Shown one piece after another: positions 25,193 through 33,528 of a DNA stretch of 64,000 bases (position 1 is its first letter; each line of letters begins with the position of its first letter). The position numbers and the translations under genes were made by a program. Source of the DNA: Robbsia andropogonis (GTDB lineage Bacteria; Pseudomonadota; Gammaproteobacteria; Burkholderiales; Burkholderiaceae); contig NZ_LAQU01000008.1 in NCBI RefSeq assembly GCF_000970345.1, forward strand, positions 62,001 to 126,000, written 5' to 3'. The notes beneath the pieces are model-generated. The model saw only the letters and a list, made by a program, of their open reading frames with translations. It was not told the DNA's origin and searched no databases.

Positions 25193-28045
25193 TCAATTGG
25201 CCTCTCGCCAGACCCCCTTCCGTGCATCTGCCAGCCTCTTTCGCATCGCTGCCGTGATACGTTGATGCGTCTTAGTGTAGTCATGCCACGGATCGTTTTC
25301 CACGACGGAAGCATCAGCCAAATCTGCCATTCTTTCGTGAATATTGGCCAGCGTCCAATGATCTCCCCCACGAATCGATGTCAGCTCATCCCAATTAATT
25401 GGAATTGATATGCCCAATCCCGGCCGCGCACGCAACGAGTACGCGGCCACGGTGCTGGCACCCCTATTGTTTCGGAGATAATCGACAAAGACCTTGCCCT
25501 TACGATTTTCCTCACCCATTTTTGCGCTGAAATGCTCGGGGAGCGTTCCTGCAAGATGCTGCGCGACAGCCTGCGAAAAATCCCGCACAGTGCCCCACAC
25601 CGCATGACGTGTCAGCGGCACAACGACGTGAAGACCTTTTCCCCCGCTGGTTTTGCAAAACGACCGCAGGCCGATTTCTTCGAGAAATGCGCGGGTCAAT
25701 TGCGCCGCCTCTATCATCTTCTTCCAGGACAACCCCGCGCCGGGATCGAGGTCAAACACCATTCTGTCCGGTTTCTCGATGGAGTCGACCCGGGCATTCC
25801 ACGTATGCAGTTCGACCGTTCCCATCTGGGCGGCACCAACCAGCGCCGCCACATTATCGAGCGTCAGCAGCGGCGGATGGCCGGGGTCGAGCTTCGCGTG
25901 CTGCATGACATGGGGAATCGATAACGTTGGCGCGTGCTTCTGAAAAAAGCTCTCACCAGCAATATCGGCCGGAACGCGCAACAGCGATACCGGCCGCCCT
26001 GCGAGTTCCAGCAGCAACCAAGGGGCGATCCATTCACAGTAGCGAACCAGGTCGATCTTCCGTGCGCCGCTGTGTGTATCAATCACACGGTCGGGATGCG
26101 TGATGCGCACCCCGGCAATCGTCTCGCTGGAGGCGGAATGCTTTCTGGAGACCTTCTGCGTCGCGTCCTGTTGGGCGGCTAGGTGCCTGCGTCCACCTGT
26201 CGCACTGCGTTTTGTCTCGGACAAGATAGTGCGGCTGTGTGAAGGCATCTGGGGGTCCTCTCGAACAATATCTTTCGCTGACTTGTCAGCCCGCAATTGC
26301 ACGAACGACGCTTGACGCAATACGCCATTGCGCGTCCACTCGGAAAATTCACACTCCGCCACCAATGTCGGCCTGATCCAATGCATCATGGCCGCGTCGC
26401 GTGGAACAGGTCCATCAATAACGCGCTGGCGCCTCGAAGTGCCCTTGTAGACAAGTTTATCGATGCTGCTCCTCAACGACCGTAGCATCGCGGCGCTGAA
26501 GCCGGTTCCCACGCGTCCCGCGTAGCGCAATACGGATCGGCCCTTCTCGTCCTTGGCATTGACGCCCAGCAACAACGCACCGAAACCGCGACGCGAACCT
26601 GTTGGCTCAGTGAATCCGATGATGACGAACTCCTGCCGCCGACGGCACTTCAGCTTGATCCAGCTTTGCGTGCGCCCCGCCCGGTAAGCGCTGTCGATGC
26701 GCTTCCCAATCACCCCTTCGAGCGACAGCGCACAAGCATGTGAGAGCAACTCGGCCGGGGGCGCGTCAAAGTCGTCGGAGAATCGGATCACCGCATCCGC
26801 TGCATAGGCGACACGCGCGGCCTTGCGCTTCGATGCAGTCGCACGCGTGGCGCTTGCGGGAGCACGCGCGAGATCAGTCGCCTTGGTGGCATTCGCGTCC
26901 CCTGGCACGGGGATATCGGCAAGCAAGGCACGCAACAGCGCCCTGCGTTCAAAAAGCGGCACATCGCGCAGATCATATCCGTGGAAATAAAGCACGTCGA
27001 AAAGATAGAGAACGATGTGGCTACTGCGATCTGCATCGAACGCGTTCTGCAACGACTGAAAATCAGGTACGCCTGTTTCGTTGTACGACACCGCCTCGCC
27101 ATCGAACCACGCCCCGCCAAACGGGCCGCCCATTTCCTTGGCAATGGCTTCCGTCCATCCTCGCAATGCATCCGCCTGCTCGGGCAGCTTGGCGGTCCAA
27201 TCGTTCTGCTGCCGCGTAAAAAGACGGCCCCGATGACGCTCTTCCTTCGCCTTCGAAGCAGCCGGGCGCGACTGCGCGAGAATCCGATAACCATCGAATT
27301 TGATCTCGTACGACCACGTTCCGTTCTCAGGCGCCGCTGCGACGAGAGTCGCCAATTGGGGCTTCATCGTCTCCGGACAGCCACGGCGCACCGCGTGGGG
27401 CTTGACCCGGGCCCACACGTCTTGCCAATTCTCCGCTACCCGTCCACGCTTATTTGCCACGGTCGCCTTTGCTGCTTTTGCTCTCGGCTTTACCGTCCCT
27501 TCTTTCGATTCGCGCTCCTTCAGCAGCAGCCACTGCGCCTGTTTTCCTCGCATCCGTGTACGTACAAGCGCCCATGACCCATGCAGGCGCTGACCATGTA
27601 ATCGGAAGACCAATTTTCCAGATCGATAGCCCTCCCTCGCCGCAGCCAGCCCTCCCTCTGGTTCCCAAGAGCCTTTATCCCATATGCTGACGTCGCCGGC
27701 ACCATAATGCCCTGCGGGAATGGTGCCTTCGAATGAACCGTATGCGATGGGATGATCTTCGACATGAACCGCAAGACGCTTGACCGCCGGGTCCTCACTC
27801 GGCCCCTTCGGTATGGCCCAGGATTTCAGCGTGCCATCCAATTCCAAGCGGAAATCAAAATGATGGCTGCTTGCATGGTGTTCCTGAACAACGTACAACA
27901 ACGCTTCCCGGCCGCCAGCACGCGTGCCACTCCCCTTTCTCCATGCCGTGACCGCAACCGAACCGCCGTCGGGCTCCCGGGTGGCTGACGCGCCAACGAA
28001 TCTCCGTTTTCCACGATAGGTCGCAAGATAGTCTTCCGCCATCAT
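25193..28045 (-). CDS. ligD: Multidomain DNA ligase D for non-homologous end joining
   Basis: A 950-residue protein with the phosphoesterase-ligase-polymerase order. The 3'-phosphoesterase domain (residues about 45-190) has QEHHASSHHFDFRLELDG and HVEDHP. The ATP-dependent ligase has the nucleotidyl lysine in YEIKFDGYRIL at about residue 245-250 and a GGAWFDGEAV block. The primase-like polymerase comes last, with DRMVFDLDPGAGLSW and KTSGGKGLHVVVPL. LigD trims, fills in and seals double-strand breaks held by Ku. The ATG overlaps the stop of ku (ATGA at 28042-28045), so the two are co-translated. There are two adjacent ATG codons (28045 and 28042). The ku-ligD pair is complete with no missing key residue. 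Confidence 0.96.
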   Translation of the reverse strand: MMAEDYLATYRGKRRFVGASATREPDGGSVAVTAWRKGSGTRAGGREALLYVVQEHHASSHHFDFRLELDGTLKSWAIPKGPSEDPAVKRLAVHVEDHPIAYGSFEGTIPAGHYGAGDVSIWDKGSWEPEGGLAAAREGYRSGKLVFRLHGQRLHGSWALVRTRMRGKQAQWLLLKERESKEGTVKPRAKAAKATVANKRGRVAENWQDVWARVKPHAVRRGCPETMKPQLATLVAAAPENGTWSYEIKFDGYRILAQSRPAASKAKEERHRGRLFTRQQNDWTAKLPEQADALRGWTEAIAKEMGGPFGGAWFDGEAVSYNETGVPDFQSLQNAFDADRSSHIVLYLFDVLYFHGYDLRDVPLFERRALLRALLADIPVPGDANATKATDLARAPASATRATASKRKAARVAYAADAVIRFSDDFDAPPAELLSHACALSLEGVIGKRIDSAYRAGRTQSWIKLKCRRRQEFVIIGFTEPTGSRRGFGALLLGVNAKDEKGRSVLRYAGRVGTGFSAAMLRSLRSSIDKLVYKGTSRRQRVIDGPVPRDAAMMHWIRPTLVAECEFSEWTRNGVLRQASFVQLRADKSAKDIVREDPQMPSHSRTILSETKRSATGGRRHLAAQQDATQKVSRKHSASSETIAGVRITHPDRVIDTHSGARKIDLVRYCEWIAPWLLLELAGRPVSLLRVPADIAGESFFQKHAPTLSIPHVMQHAKLDPGHPPLLTLDNVAALVGAAQMGTVELHTWNARVDSIEKPDRMVFDLDPGAGLSWKKMIEAAQLTRAFLEEIGLRSFCKTSGGKGLHVVVPLTRHAVWGTVRDFSQAVAQHLAGTLPEHFSAKMGEENRKGKVFVDYLRNNRGASTVAAYSLRARPGLGISIPINWDELTSIRGGDHWTLANIHERMADLADASVVENDPWHDYTKTHQRITAAMRKRLADARKGVWREAN

Positions 28046-28971
28046 GGTCCTCCAGTGCCGGTCTTCTTCCGACCGGACCTGCCGCTATTCTTCCGTGCAC
28101 TAGTGGCACGCTTCGGTGATTGACGCGTCGTCTTGCCAGCCGTGCGATCGTCATCGTGACGCTTCCCGCCGCGTTGACCCAGGCTCCGTTTCAGCAAGGC
28201 GGTGAGATCAAGGATATTGGCGGACTGCGTGCGATCGTCCGTTGGGATCGGCACCGCTTCCACGGTCGTTGTTTTGCCAGCACGAATCTTTCTTTCGACC
28301 AACGCGAGCACGTCGTCTCGAAAGCGATCCTTGTAGCCGTCCGGCGTGAAATCCGCGGTCATATCGTCGATCAGACGCACCGCCATCTCGCGCTCGCGTG
28401 CGCTGACGCTGGCATCACGCCAGGCGCATGCATGCGCATCGCCGTCGTCCTCCGCATCCAGGACCTCCTCTGCCCAGCGCAATGTCGTCAAGGACAGGCC
28501 GTCGGGAGTGGGAACCAGCGCGCAGAGGTGCTGCCGCTCGTGCATGACGACGAGTGCGATCCCGATCTTGCCAGACCGATCCAAGGCTTCCCGAAACATC
28601 TTGAAAACCTTCTCTCCTCGCGTATCCGGCATGAGGCGATAGGGGGTGTCGAGGTACACAAAATTGACCTGATAGGCTGGCACGAAGCACATGACATCGA
28701 TGCTTTGCGTGGATTTTGGATTGGCTGCGCGCAACTCGTCATCGCTCAGCACGACAAAGTGCTCCTTCTCGTATTCGAAACCCCGCACGATCTTATCGCG
28801 CGGCACGTCCTTTCCGGTCCGCTTGTTGTACTGGCGATAACCAATGGGGTCGAGCGACCGGCCATCCAGTAAATGAAATGACGGCTTGGATGCCCGCGTC
28901 GCCGGATACAGTTGCACTGGGACATGCACCAGTCCAAACGCTATCGCACCTTTCCAGAGGATCTTGGCCAT
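28042..28971 (-). CDS. ku: Ku DNA-end-binding protein
   Basis: A 309-residue bacterial Ku. The start is ATG 28971 with AAGGA upstream and begins MAKILWKGAIAFGLVHVPVQLYPATRA, the standard opening of the family. Later blocks RTGKDVPRDKIVRGFEYEKEHFVVL, FLDTPYRLMPDTRGEKVF (approximate), ALVVMHERQHLCALVP and FTPDGYKDRFRDDVLALVERK complete it. Ku forms a homodimer ring around DNA ends and recruits LigD. The C terminus is a long, basic, low-complexity tail (TARQ/KKTG-rich), as in many Ku proteins that bind DNA without ends. The gene is divergent from the riboswitch-controlled receptor gene; its promoter must overlap the same 260-base interval. Confidence 0.95.
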   Translation of the reverse strand: MAKILWKGAIAFGLVHVPVQLYPATRASKPSFHLLDGRSLDPIGYRQYNKRTGKDVPRDKIVRGFEYEKEHFVVLSDDELRAANPKSTQSIDVMCFVPAYQVNFVYLDTPYRLMPDTRGEKVFKMFREALDRSGKIGIALVVMHERQHLCALVPTPDGLSLTTLRWAEEVLDAEDDGDAHACAWRDASVSAREREMAVRLIDDMTADFTPDGYKDRFRDDVLALVERKIRAGKTTTVEAVPIPTDDRTQSANILDLTALLKRSLGQRGGKRHDDDRTAGKTTRQSPKRATSARKNSGRSGRKKTGTGGP

Positions 28972-29041
28972 CGCATTCCTTACGGGACATAAAACGGTAA
29001 GGCGAGCAGCGCAATTTATGTACCTGAGGACGAATTGATCC

Positions 29042-29069
29042 TTGCACGACGCCATTTGCACAGTACAAT
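29042..29069 (+). promoter_or_regulatory. Candidate promoter of the cobalamin uptake operon
   Basis: TTGCAC at 29042 and TACAAT at 29064 are separated by 16 bases and lie just before the riboswitch, a plausible sigma-70 promoter for its transcript. Weakness: a single near-consensus match in a 250-base region. Confidence 0.5.
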
Positions 29070-29219
29070 GCGCGCTATGCGAAGTCCGGAAGCGGGTGAA
29101 AATCCAGCACGGTCGCGCCACTGTGACCGGCCATAAAGCGATGAACCCCTCCTCGCGCGCCGGAAGTCAGACCTGGCTCCGCACATGTATCCATCCAACC
29201 CAACGGGGCGCGTAACCCC
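29070..29219 (+). promoter_or_regulatory. Cobalamin riboswitch
   Basis: The conserved core is visible in order: GAAGTCC, then GGGTGAAAATCC and CGCCACTGTGA between 29081 and 29126 (the adenosylcobalamin B12-box region), and GCCGGAAGTCAGACC at 29159-29173. A hairpin with four G:C pairs (GGGG at 29205, CCCC at 29216, loop CGCGTAA) sits between this core and the GGAG ribosome-binding site at 29222. This hairpin may be part of the expression platform. In the family, binding of adenosylcobalamin shuts off expression of B12 transport and biosynthesis genes. The gene it controls here, and the three after it, form a B12 import operon. Confidence 0.92.
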
Positions 29220-29233
29220 ATGGAGTCATTTGC

Positions 29234-31549
29234 GTGAAATCCTTTGTCCGACTGCGGACAGGCGCATCCGCGGCTGATGCATCTCTTTCGCTTTCCCCTC
29301 GCCGTGTTCACGGCTATAAGATCATCGACACGAAGCGGCGTGCGCGCACGCCAAGGCCGAGGTTGCCGGCGATGGCGGTCTTGGCCACATTGCAATCGAT
29401 CGGTGCAATGCATGTGGCATACGCCGCCGACTCGGTCGACCCGAATACCCCGCTCCCTTCGGCGCATGAAGCAGCACGCCAATCGTCCCTGCCGGCGGTT
29501 ATCGTTGCTGCCCCGCGTGCGGATTCCGGCAAGGAACGCCTGGCCCTGCCGGTGCACACCGGCAGTCGGCTTGGCACTTCGAGCCTGGATACGCCGGCCA
29601 GCGTCGAGACGCTGGCCGGCGACGCGATACGTGCACGCGGCGATACAACCGTCGTCGATGCGGTCACCCGCGCAGCCGGTTATGCGAACAATGCGGCGCC
29701 CGGCAACGGCGGCACGGCGGTGTCGGTGCGCGGCTTCACTGGCCAGGAGTCCATCACGACGCTATTCGACGGCACCAAAATGTTCGTGGGCGCTGGAACC
29801 GTGACGTTTCCGTTCGATACCTGGTCCGTGGATCGAATCGAAGTACTCCGCGGGCCGGCCTCGGTATTGAATGGTGAAGGCGGAATGGGCGGCGTCATCA
29901 ACGTCATCCCGAAAGCACCGCAGGCCGAACGCAGCACAACGGTCCTCCTGGGCGTTGGCGCCTACGGTGAGAAACGCATGGCACTGGATACAACGGGCGC
30001 CGTGGACGCCAGCCGTCCGGGTGGTCCAATGCTGACTTACCGGTTCTACCTGAATGACGATCGCAACAACGGCTGGCTGCCACGCGGACAATCGCACAGC
30101 ACGGCCGTAGGCGGTGCATTGCAACTGGACGCCACGCCTACACTGCGGTTCACGCTGGACTACGACTACGCACGGCAGATGCCCACGACGTATTTTGGTA
30201 TTCCTGTCCAAAACAGCGCTTACTCGTCCGCGCTGACCCGGCAAAACTACAACGTGAGCGACGCGCGAATAGCGTACTATGACCGTTGGATGCGATTGAA
30301 GACGACCTGGCAAGCGCTTCCCGGCCTGACGATCCGCAACCAGTTCTACTTTATGCTTACCGATCGTCATTGGCACGACGCGGAAAGCTATGCCCTGCAA
30401 GGCGACGGCAGCGTTGCCCGCAGCGACTACATCGAGATACTGCATCATCAGCGCCAAGTAGGCGATCGGCTGGATGCGACCCTCGATGGTCGCATTGCCG
30501 GACATCGGAATCGCTTTGTCATCGGCACCGAGTTCAATTCCGTGAACTTCGTCGACACAAGCAATACGCCCTATGATGGCAGCTCGGTGGTCCCGCAACT
30601 CGGCTTCGACCCAGGTGTCTTCGCCAGCAGCGACGCAACGGTCCCGGTGTTCCGCACACGAACAAACCAGGCCGCGGTCTTTACCGAGAACCGCCTGGAA
30701 GTGACCGACCGCCTTGCCTGGGTCAGCGGCCTGCGCTACGACCATATCGATTATCGTCGCGACACATTTGCCACGTCGAGCACCGCTGCAACGTCCTTCA
30801 GCCGCACGTTTGCGAACACCAGTTGGCGCACCGGCCTGGTCTTTGCCATGACACCGGACCTATCGGTCTACGGTCAATACACCACTGGCTCCGACGGGGT
30901 GGGGTCGCTCATCACACTGTCGCAGGCAAACAGCGCCTACTCGCTGTCCACCGGTCACCAGTGGGAAGCCGGCATAAAGCAGATCCTTGCCGGTGGCAGC
31001 GCCGACTGGACACTGGCGTTCTATCAGATCGTCAAAAAGAACCTGCTCACTACAGATCCGGATAATCCGACGCAGACGATCCAGGTAGGCCAGCAATCCT
31101 CTCGCGGCATCGAATGGACCGGTGCATTGACGTTGCCGCACGGCATCGTCGTCGACGCGAATTTTTCGGTGTTGCGCGCCCGATATGACAACTTTTCCGA
31201 ATCGGTCAACGGTGTGACCGTGTCGCGCGACGGAAACGTGCCATATAACGTGCCACAGCAAACCGGCAATGTCTGGCTGCGCTGGGCGTTTGCGCCAGGG
31301 TGGAACGTGGGCGCGGGGGTGCGGTATGTTGGCAGCCGCTACGGGGACACGGCCAACACGGTGCGAATTCCGTCCTACATACTGTTTGATGCGAGCGCAT
31401 CCTGGCGGGTCTCCCACCAACTCACCCTGGCGCTCTATCTGCGCAACCTGACCAATCGTACCTACGTTGTCACCTCGTCAAATAGCGGGACGCAATGGCT
31501 GCTGGGTACACCCCGATCAGGCGGCGTCACCGCTACCATGACGTTCTGA
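29234..31549 (+). CDS. TonB-dependent outer-membrane receptor for cobalamin or a corrinoid
   Basis: A 771-residue receptor. Start GTG 29234 has GGAG eight bases upstream; a signal peptide with a long basic N terminus and a likely cut after AYA (residue 64) follows, and ATG 29372 is a possible alternative start. A TonB-box-like stretch (PAVIVAAPR) is near residue 90. The plug domain has SVRGFTGQESITTLFDG and VDRIEVLRGPASVLNGEGGMGGVINVIPKAP, and the barrel ends in GVTATMTF with the terminal phenylalanine. Its overall look is that of siderophore receptors (FhuA/FpvA type) more than E. coli BtuB, yet it lies directly behind a cobalamin riboswitch and before BtuD/F/C genes. It is therefore most probably the B12 receptor of this organism. 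Confidence 0.9.
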   Translation: MKSFVRLRTGASAADASLSLSPRRVHGYKIIDTKRRARTPRPRLPAMAVLATLQSIGAMHVAYAADSVDPNTPLPSAHEAARQSSLPAVIVAAPRADSGKERLALPVHTGSRLGTSSLDTPASVETLAGDAIRARGDTTVVDAVTRAAGYANNAAPGNGGTAVSVRGFTGQESITTLFDGTKMFVGAGTVTFPFDTWSVDRIEVLRGPASVLNGEGGMGGVINVIPKAPQAERSTTVLLGVGAYGEKRMALDTTGAVDASRPGGPMLTYRFYLNDDRNNGWLPRGQSHSTAVGGALQLDATPTLRFTLDYDYARQMPTTYFGIPVQNSAYSSALTRQNYNVSDARIAYYDRWMRLKTTWQALPGLTIRNQFYFMLTDRHWHDAESYALQGDGSVARSDYIEILHHQRQVGDRLDATLDGRIAGHRNRFVIGTEFNSVNFVDTSNTPYDGSSVVPQLGFDPGVFASSDATVPVFRTRTNQAAVFTENRLEVTDRLAWVSGLRYDHIDYRRDTFATSSTAATSFSRTFANTSWRTGLVFAMTPDLSVYGQYTTGSDGVGSLITLSQANSAYSLSTGHQWEAGIKQILAGGSADWTLAFYQIVKKNLLTTDPDNPTQTIQVGQQSSRGIEWTGALTLPHGIVVDANFSVLRARYDNFSESVNGVTVSRDGNVPYNVPQQTGNVWLRWAFAPGWNVGAGVRYVGSRYGDTANTVRIPSYILFDASASWRVSHQLTLALYLRNLTNRTYVVTSSNSGTQWLLGTPRSGGVTATMTF

Positions 31550-31564
31550 CGCTATCATCGACGG

Positions 31565-31590
31565 GCCGTGCGTTCGCATCGGCGCACGGC
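31565..31590 (+). other. Hairpin between receptor and ATPase genes
   Basis: GCCGTGCG (31565-31572) and CGCACGGC (31583-31590) form a perfect 8-base-pair stem with a 10-base loop, 15 bases after the receptor stop. There is no T-run after it, so it is not a simple intrinsic terminator. It may stabilise the upstream mRNA or partly reduce read-through, lowering ATPase and permease expression relative to the receptor. Confidence 0.6.
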
Positions 31591-31606
31591 ACGACAAGGA
31601 CAACGC

Positions 31607-32446
31607 ATGCAAGAAACCGCGCGGTTGACAATCACAGGATTGCATTGGCGCCCGGGGTCACGCACCCATCAGGCAAGACGTGTGTTGACCCGGCATCATG
31701 GAGATCAATCCCGCGACGCATCGGGCGACCTGTTGCATGACGTGTCATTGACCGTTGCGCCGGGGGCGTTTGTCGGGCTGATCGGCCCCAATGGCGGCGG
31801 CAAGAGCAGCTTGTTGCGCTGCGCCTTTCGCCATGCGCGTCCCGACAGTGGGCAGGTGTTGCTGGACGACACCGATATCTGGCAGGCGAGCGCCCGCTGG
31901 AGCGCGCAGCACATTGCCGTCGTGCTGCAGGATCCGCCCGACGAATTCGGTTTGTCCGTGGAAGAAGTAGTGACGATGGGACGCACGCCGCATAAGCGCC
32001 TGCTGGACGGCGTGACGCAGGAGGATCTGGCGCTCGTGGAGCAGGCGCTGGACGATGTCGATCTAGGCGACTATCGGCACCGCCTTTTCGCCACGCTGTC
32101 GGGCGGCGAGCGACAACGCACGTTGTTGGCGCGCGCGTTCGTCCAGCAGCCGCGCGTGCTGATGCTCGACGAGCCCACGAATCACCTCGATCCGCGCCAC
32201 CAGATCGCGTTGCTGCGGCGTGTCAAGGCGCGTGGCGTGTCCACGCTTGCCGCGCTGCATGACCTCAATCTGGCAGCCGCCTTTTGCGATCGGCTGTATT
32301 TGCTCGTTGAAGGTCGCATTGTCGCGCACGGCACGACGCGTGACGTATTGACAACCGAACGACTCAAGCAGTACTACGGTGTCGACGCATTGATAGACGA
32401 CCATCCGGTACATGGGCATCCCCGTATCACCTTGATCACGGAGTAA
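31607..32446 (+). CDS. btuD: ABC transporter ATPase for cobalamin
   Basis: A 279-residue ATPase; start ATG 31607 has AAGGA upstream, and an earlier in-frame codon at 31568 is less likely. The Walker A motif is GPNGGGKSSLLR, the signature is LSGGERQRTLLARA, and Walker B is RVLMLDEPTNHLD, with the later switch histidine in LAALHDLNLAAAFCD. The sequence belongs to the FecE/BtuD group that works with FecCD-type permeases. With BtuF and BtuC-like neighbours it drives import of B12 across the inner membrane. The N-terminal 35 residues are longer than usual and arginine-rich. The next gene starts two bases after its stop. Confidence 0.93.
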   Translation: MQETARLTITGLHWRPGSRTHQARRVLTRHHGDQSRDASGDLLHDVSLTVAPGAFVGLIGPNGGGKSSLLRCAFRHARPDSGQVLLDDTDIWQASARWSAQHIAVVLQDPPDEFGLSVEEVVTMGRTPHKRLLDGVTQEDLALVEQALDDVDLGDYRHRLFATLSGGERQRTLLARAFVQQPRVLMLDEPTNHLDPRHQIALLRRVKARGVSTLAALHDLNLAAAFCDRLYLLVEGRIVAHGTTRDVLTTERLKQYYGVDALIDDHPVHGHPRITLITE

Positions 32447-32448
32447 CG

Positions 32449-33528
32449 GTGACAACGCTTATTCTTGAATTCAGACAACGATCCCTGGCGACCTGGATTA
32501 CGACGCTTGCGCTGAGCATCGCCGCGGCAGCGCAAGCCGCGCCACCCGGTAGCAAGGTGTCCGTCGTATCGCAGACACGAGAGGCCCCGCCGGCATTGTC
32601 CCATCCCAACCATTATCCGGTGACAATTCAGAGTTGCAATCGGACCGTGACCTTTACCCATGCTCCGCGACGCGCCATCAGTAACGACATCAACCTGACC
32701 GAAATGATGTTGGCGTTAGGCCTGCGGGATCGAATGGTCGGCTATACCGGCATTTCAGGATGGAAAACCGCATCGCCCTCCCTGACCGCCGCGCTCGGTC
32801 CGCTTCGCGAATTGGCGCGCCGCTATCCACCACTGGAAACGTTGGTTGGCGCAAACGCCGACCTGTATGTAGCGGGCTGGGGATACGGCATGCGGGTAGG
32901 CGGTCCGGTCACGCCATCGTCCCTGGCGCCGCTCAACATCGCCACCTATGAATTAACGGAGTCGTGCGGGCACGTCATGGCTCGTCAGGCGGCAACGCTC
33001 GATGACACCTATAATGACCTGCGCAACCTCGGCCGCATATTCGATGTCGATGCACGGGCCGAGGCGCTTATCGCATCGATGCAGGCGCAGGTCTCCGCGG
33101 TGCGGCATGCGCTTTCCGGCACACCGGAAAAAGTGCGCGTGTTCGTTTATGACAGTGGTCAGGACAAGCCGTTTACGGCAGGCGCATTGGCGATGCCGAC
33201 CGCCTTGATCGAAGCCGCGGGCGGCCGCAACGTGATGGATGACGTACAGCAAAGCTGGACGCAAGCAGGGTGGGAAAGTGTCGTCGACCGCGACCCCCAA
33301 GCGATCATCATCGTCGACTATGGCCCCACGACCGCTGAACAAAAAATCCACTTCCTGCGCGATAACCCGGCGCTTGCAGGCATCGACGCCATCCGTGCCG
33401 GCCGCTTTATTGTCTTGCCCTACGACGCCGCCACGCCAGGCATCCATAATGCCGAGGCGGTGGGAATCATCGCGCACGCATTGCATCCGCACGCCTTTGC
33501 ACGCGACGCCCAACCAGGATCACGTTAG
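32449..33528 (+). CDS. btuF: Periplasmic cobalamin-binding protein
   Basis: A 359-residue periplasmic binding protein of the BtuF/FecB helical-backbone class, starting with GTG at 32449. A signal peptide is present (hydrophobic residues 12-30, cut after QAA or similar). The motif APRRAISNDINLTEMMLALGLRDRMVGYTGISG and the later ETLVGANADLYVAGWGYGM are typical of B12-binding lobes, and FTAGALAMPTALIEAAGGRNVMDD is the usual C-lobe block. It binds B12 in the periplasm and delivers it to the permease. Its stop codon is followed directly by the permease ATG at 33529, indicating tight coupling. Confidence 0.9.
   Translation: MTTLILEFRQRSLATWITTLALSIAAAAQAAPPGSKVSVVSQTREAPPALSHPNHYPVTIQSCNRTVTFTHAPRRAISNDINLTEMMLALGLRDRMVGYTGISGWKTASPSLTAALGPLRELARRYPPLETLVGANADLYVAGWGYGMRVGGPVTPSSLAPLNIATYELTESCGHVMARQAATLDDTYNDLRNLGRIFDVDARAEALIASMQAQVSAVRHALSGTPEKVRVFVYDSGQDKPFTAGALAMPTALIEAAGGRNVMDDVQQSWTQAGWESVVDRDPQAIIIVDYGPTTAEQKIHFLRDNPALAGIDAIRAGRFIVLPYDAATPGIHNAEAVGIIAHALHPHAFARDAQPGSR

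Noticed and set aside
29762-30745. A 327-residue minus-strand open frame.
   Set aside because: It is antisense to the TonB receptor gene, has no domain or ribosome-binding site, and is a typical GC-rich shadow.
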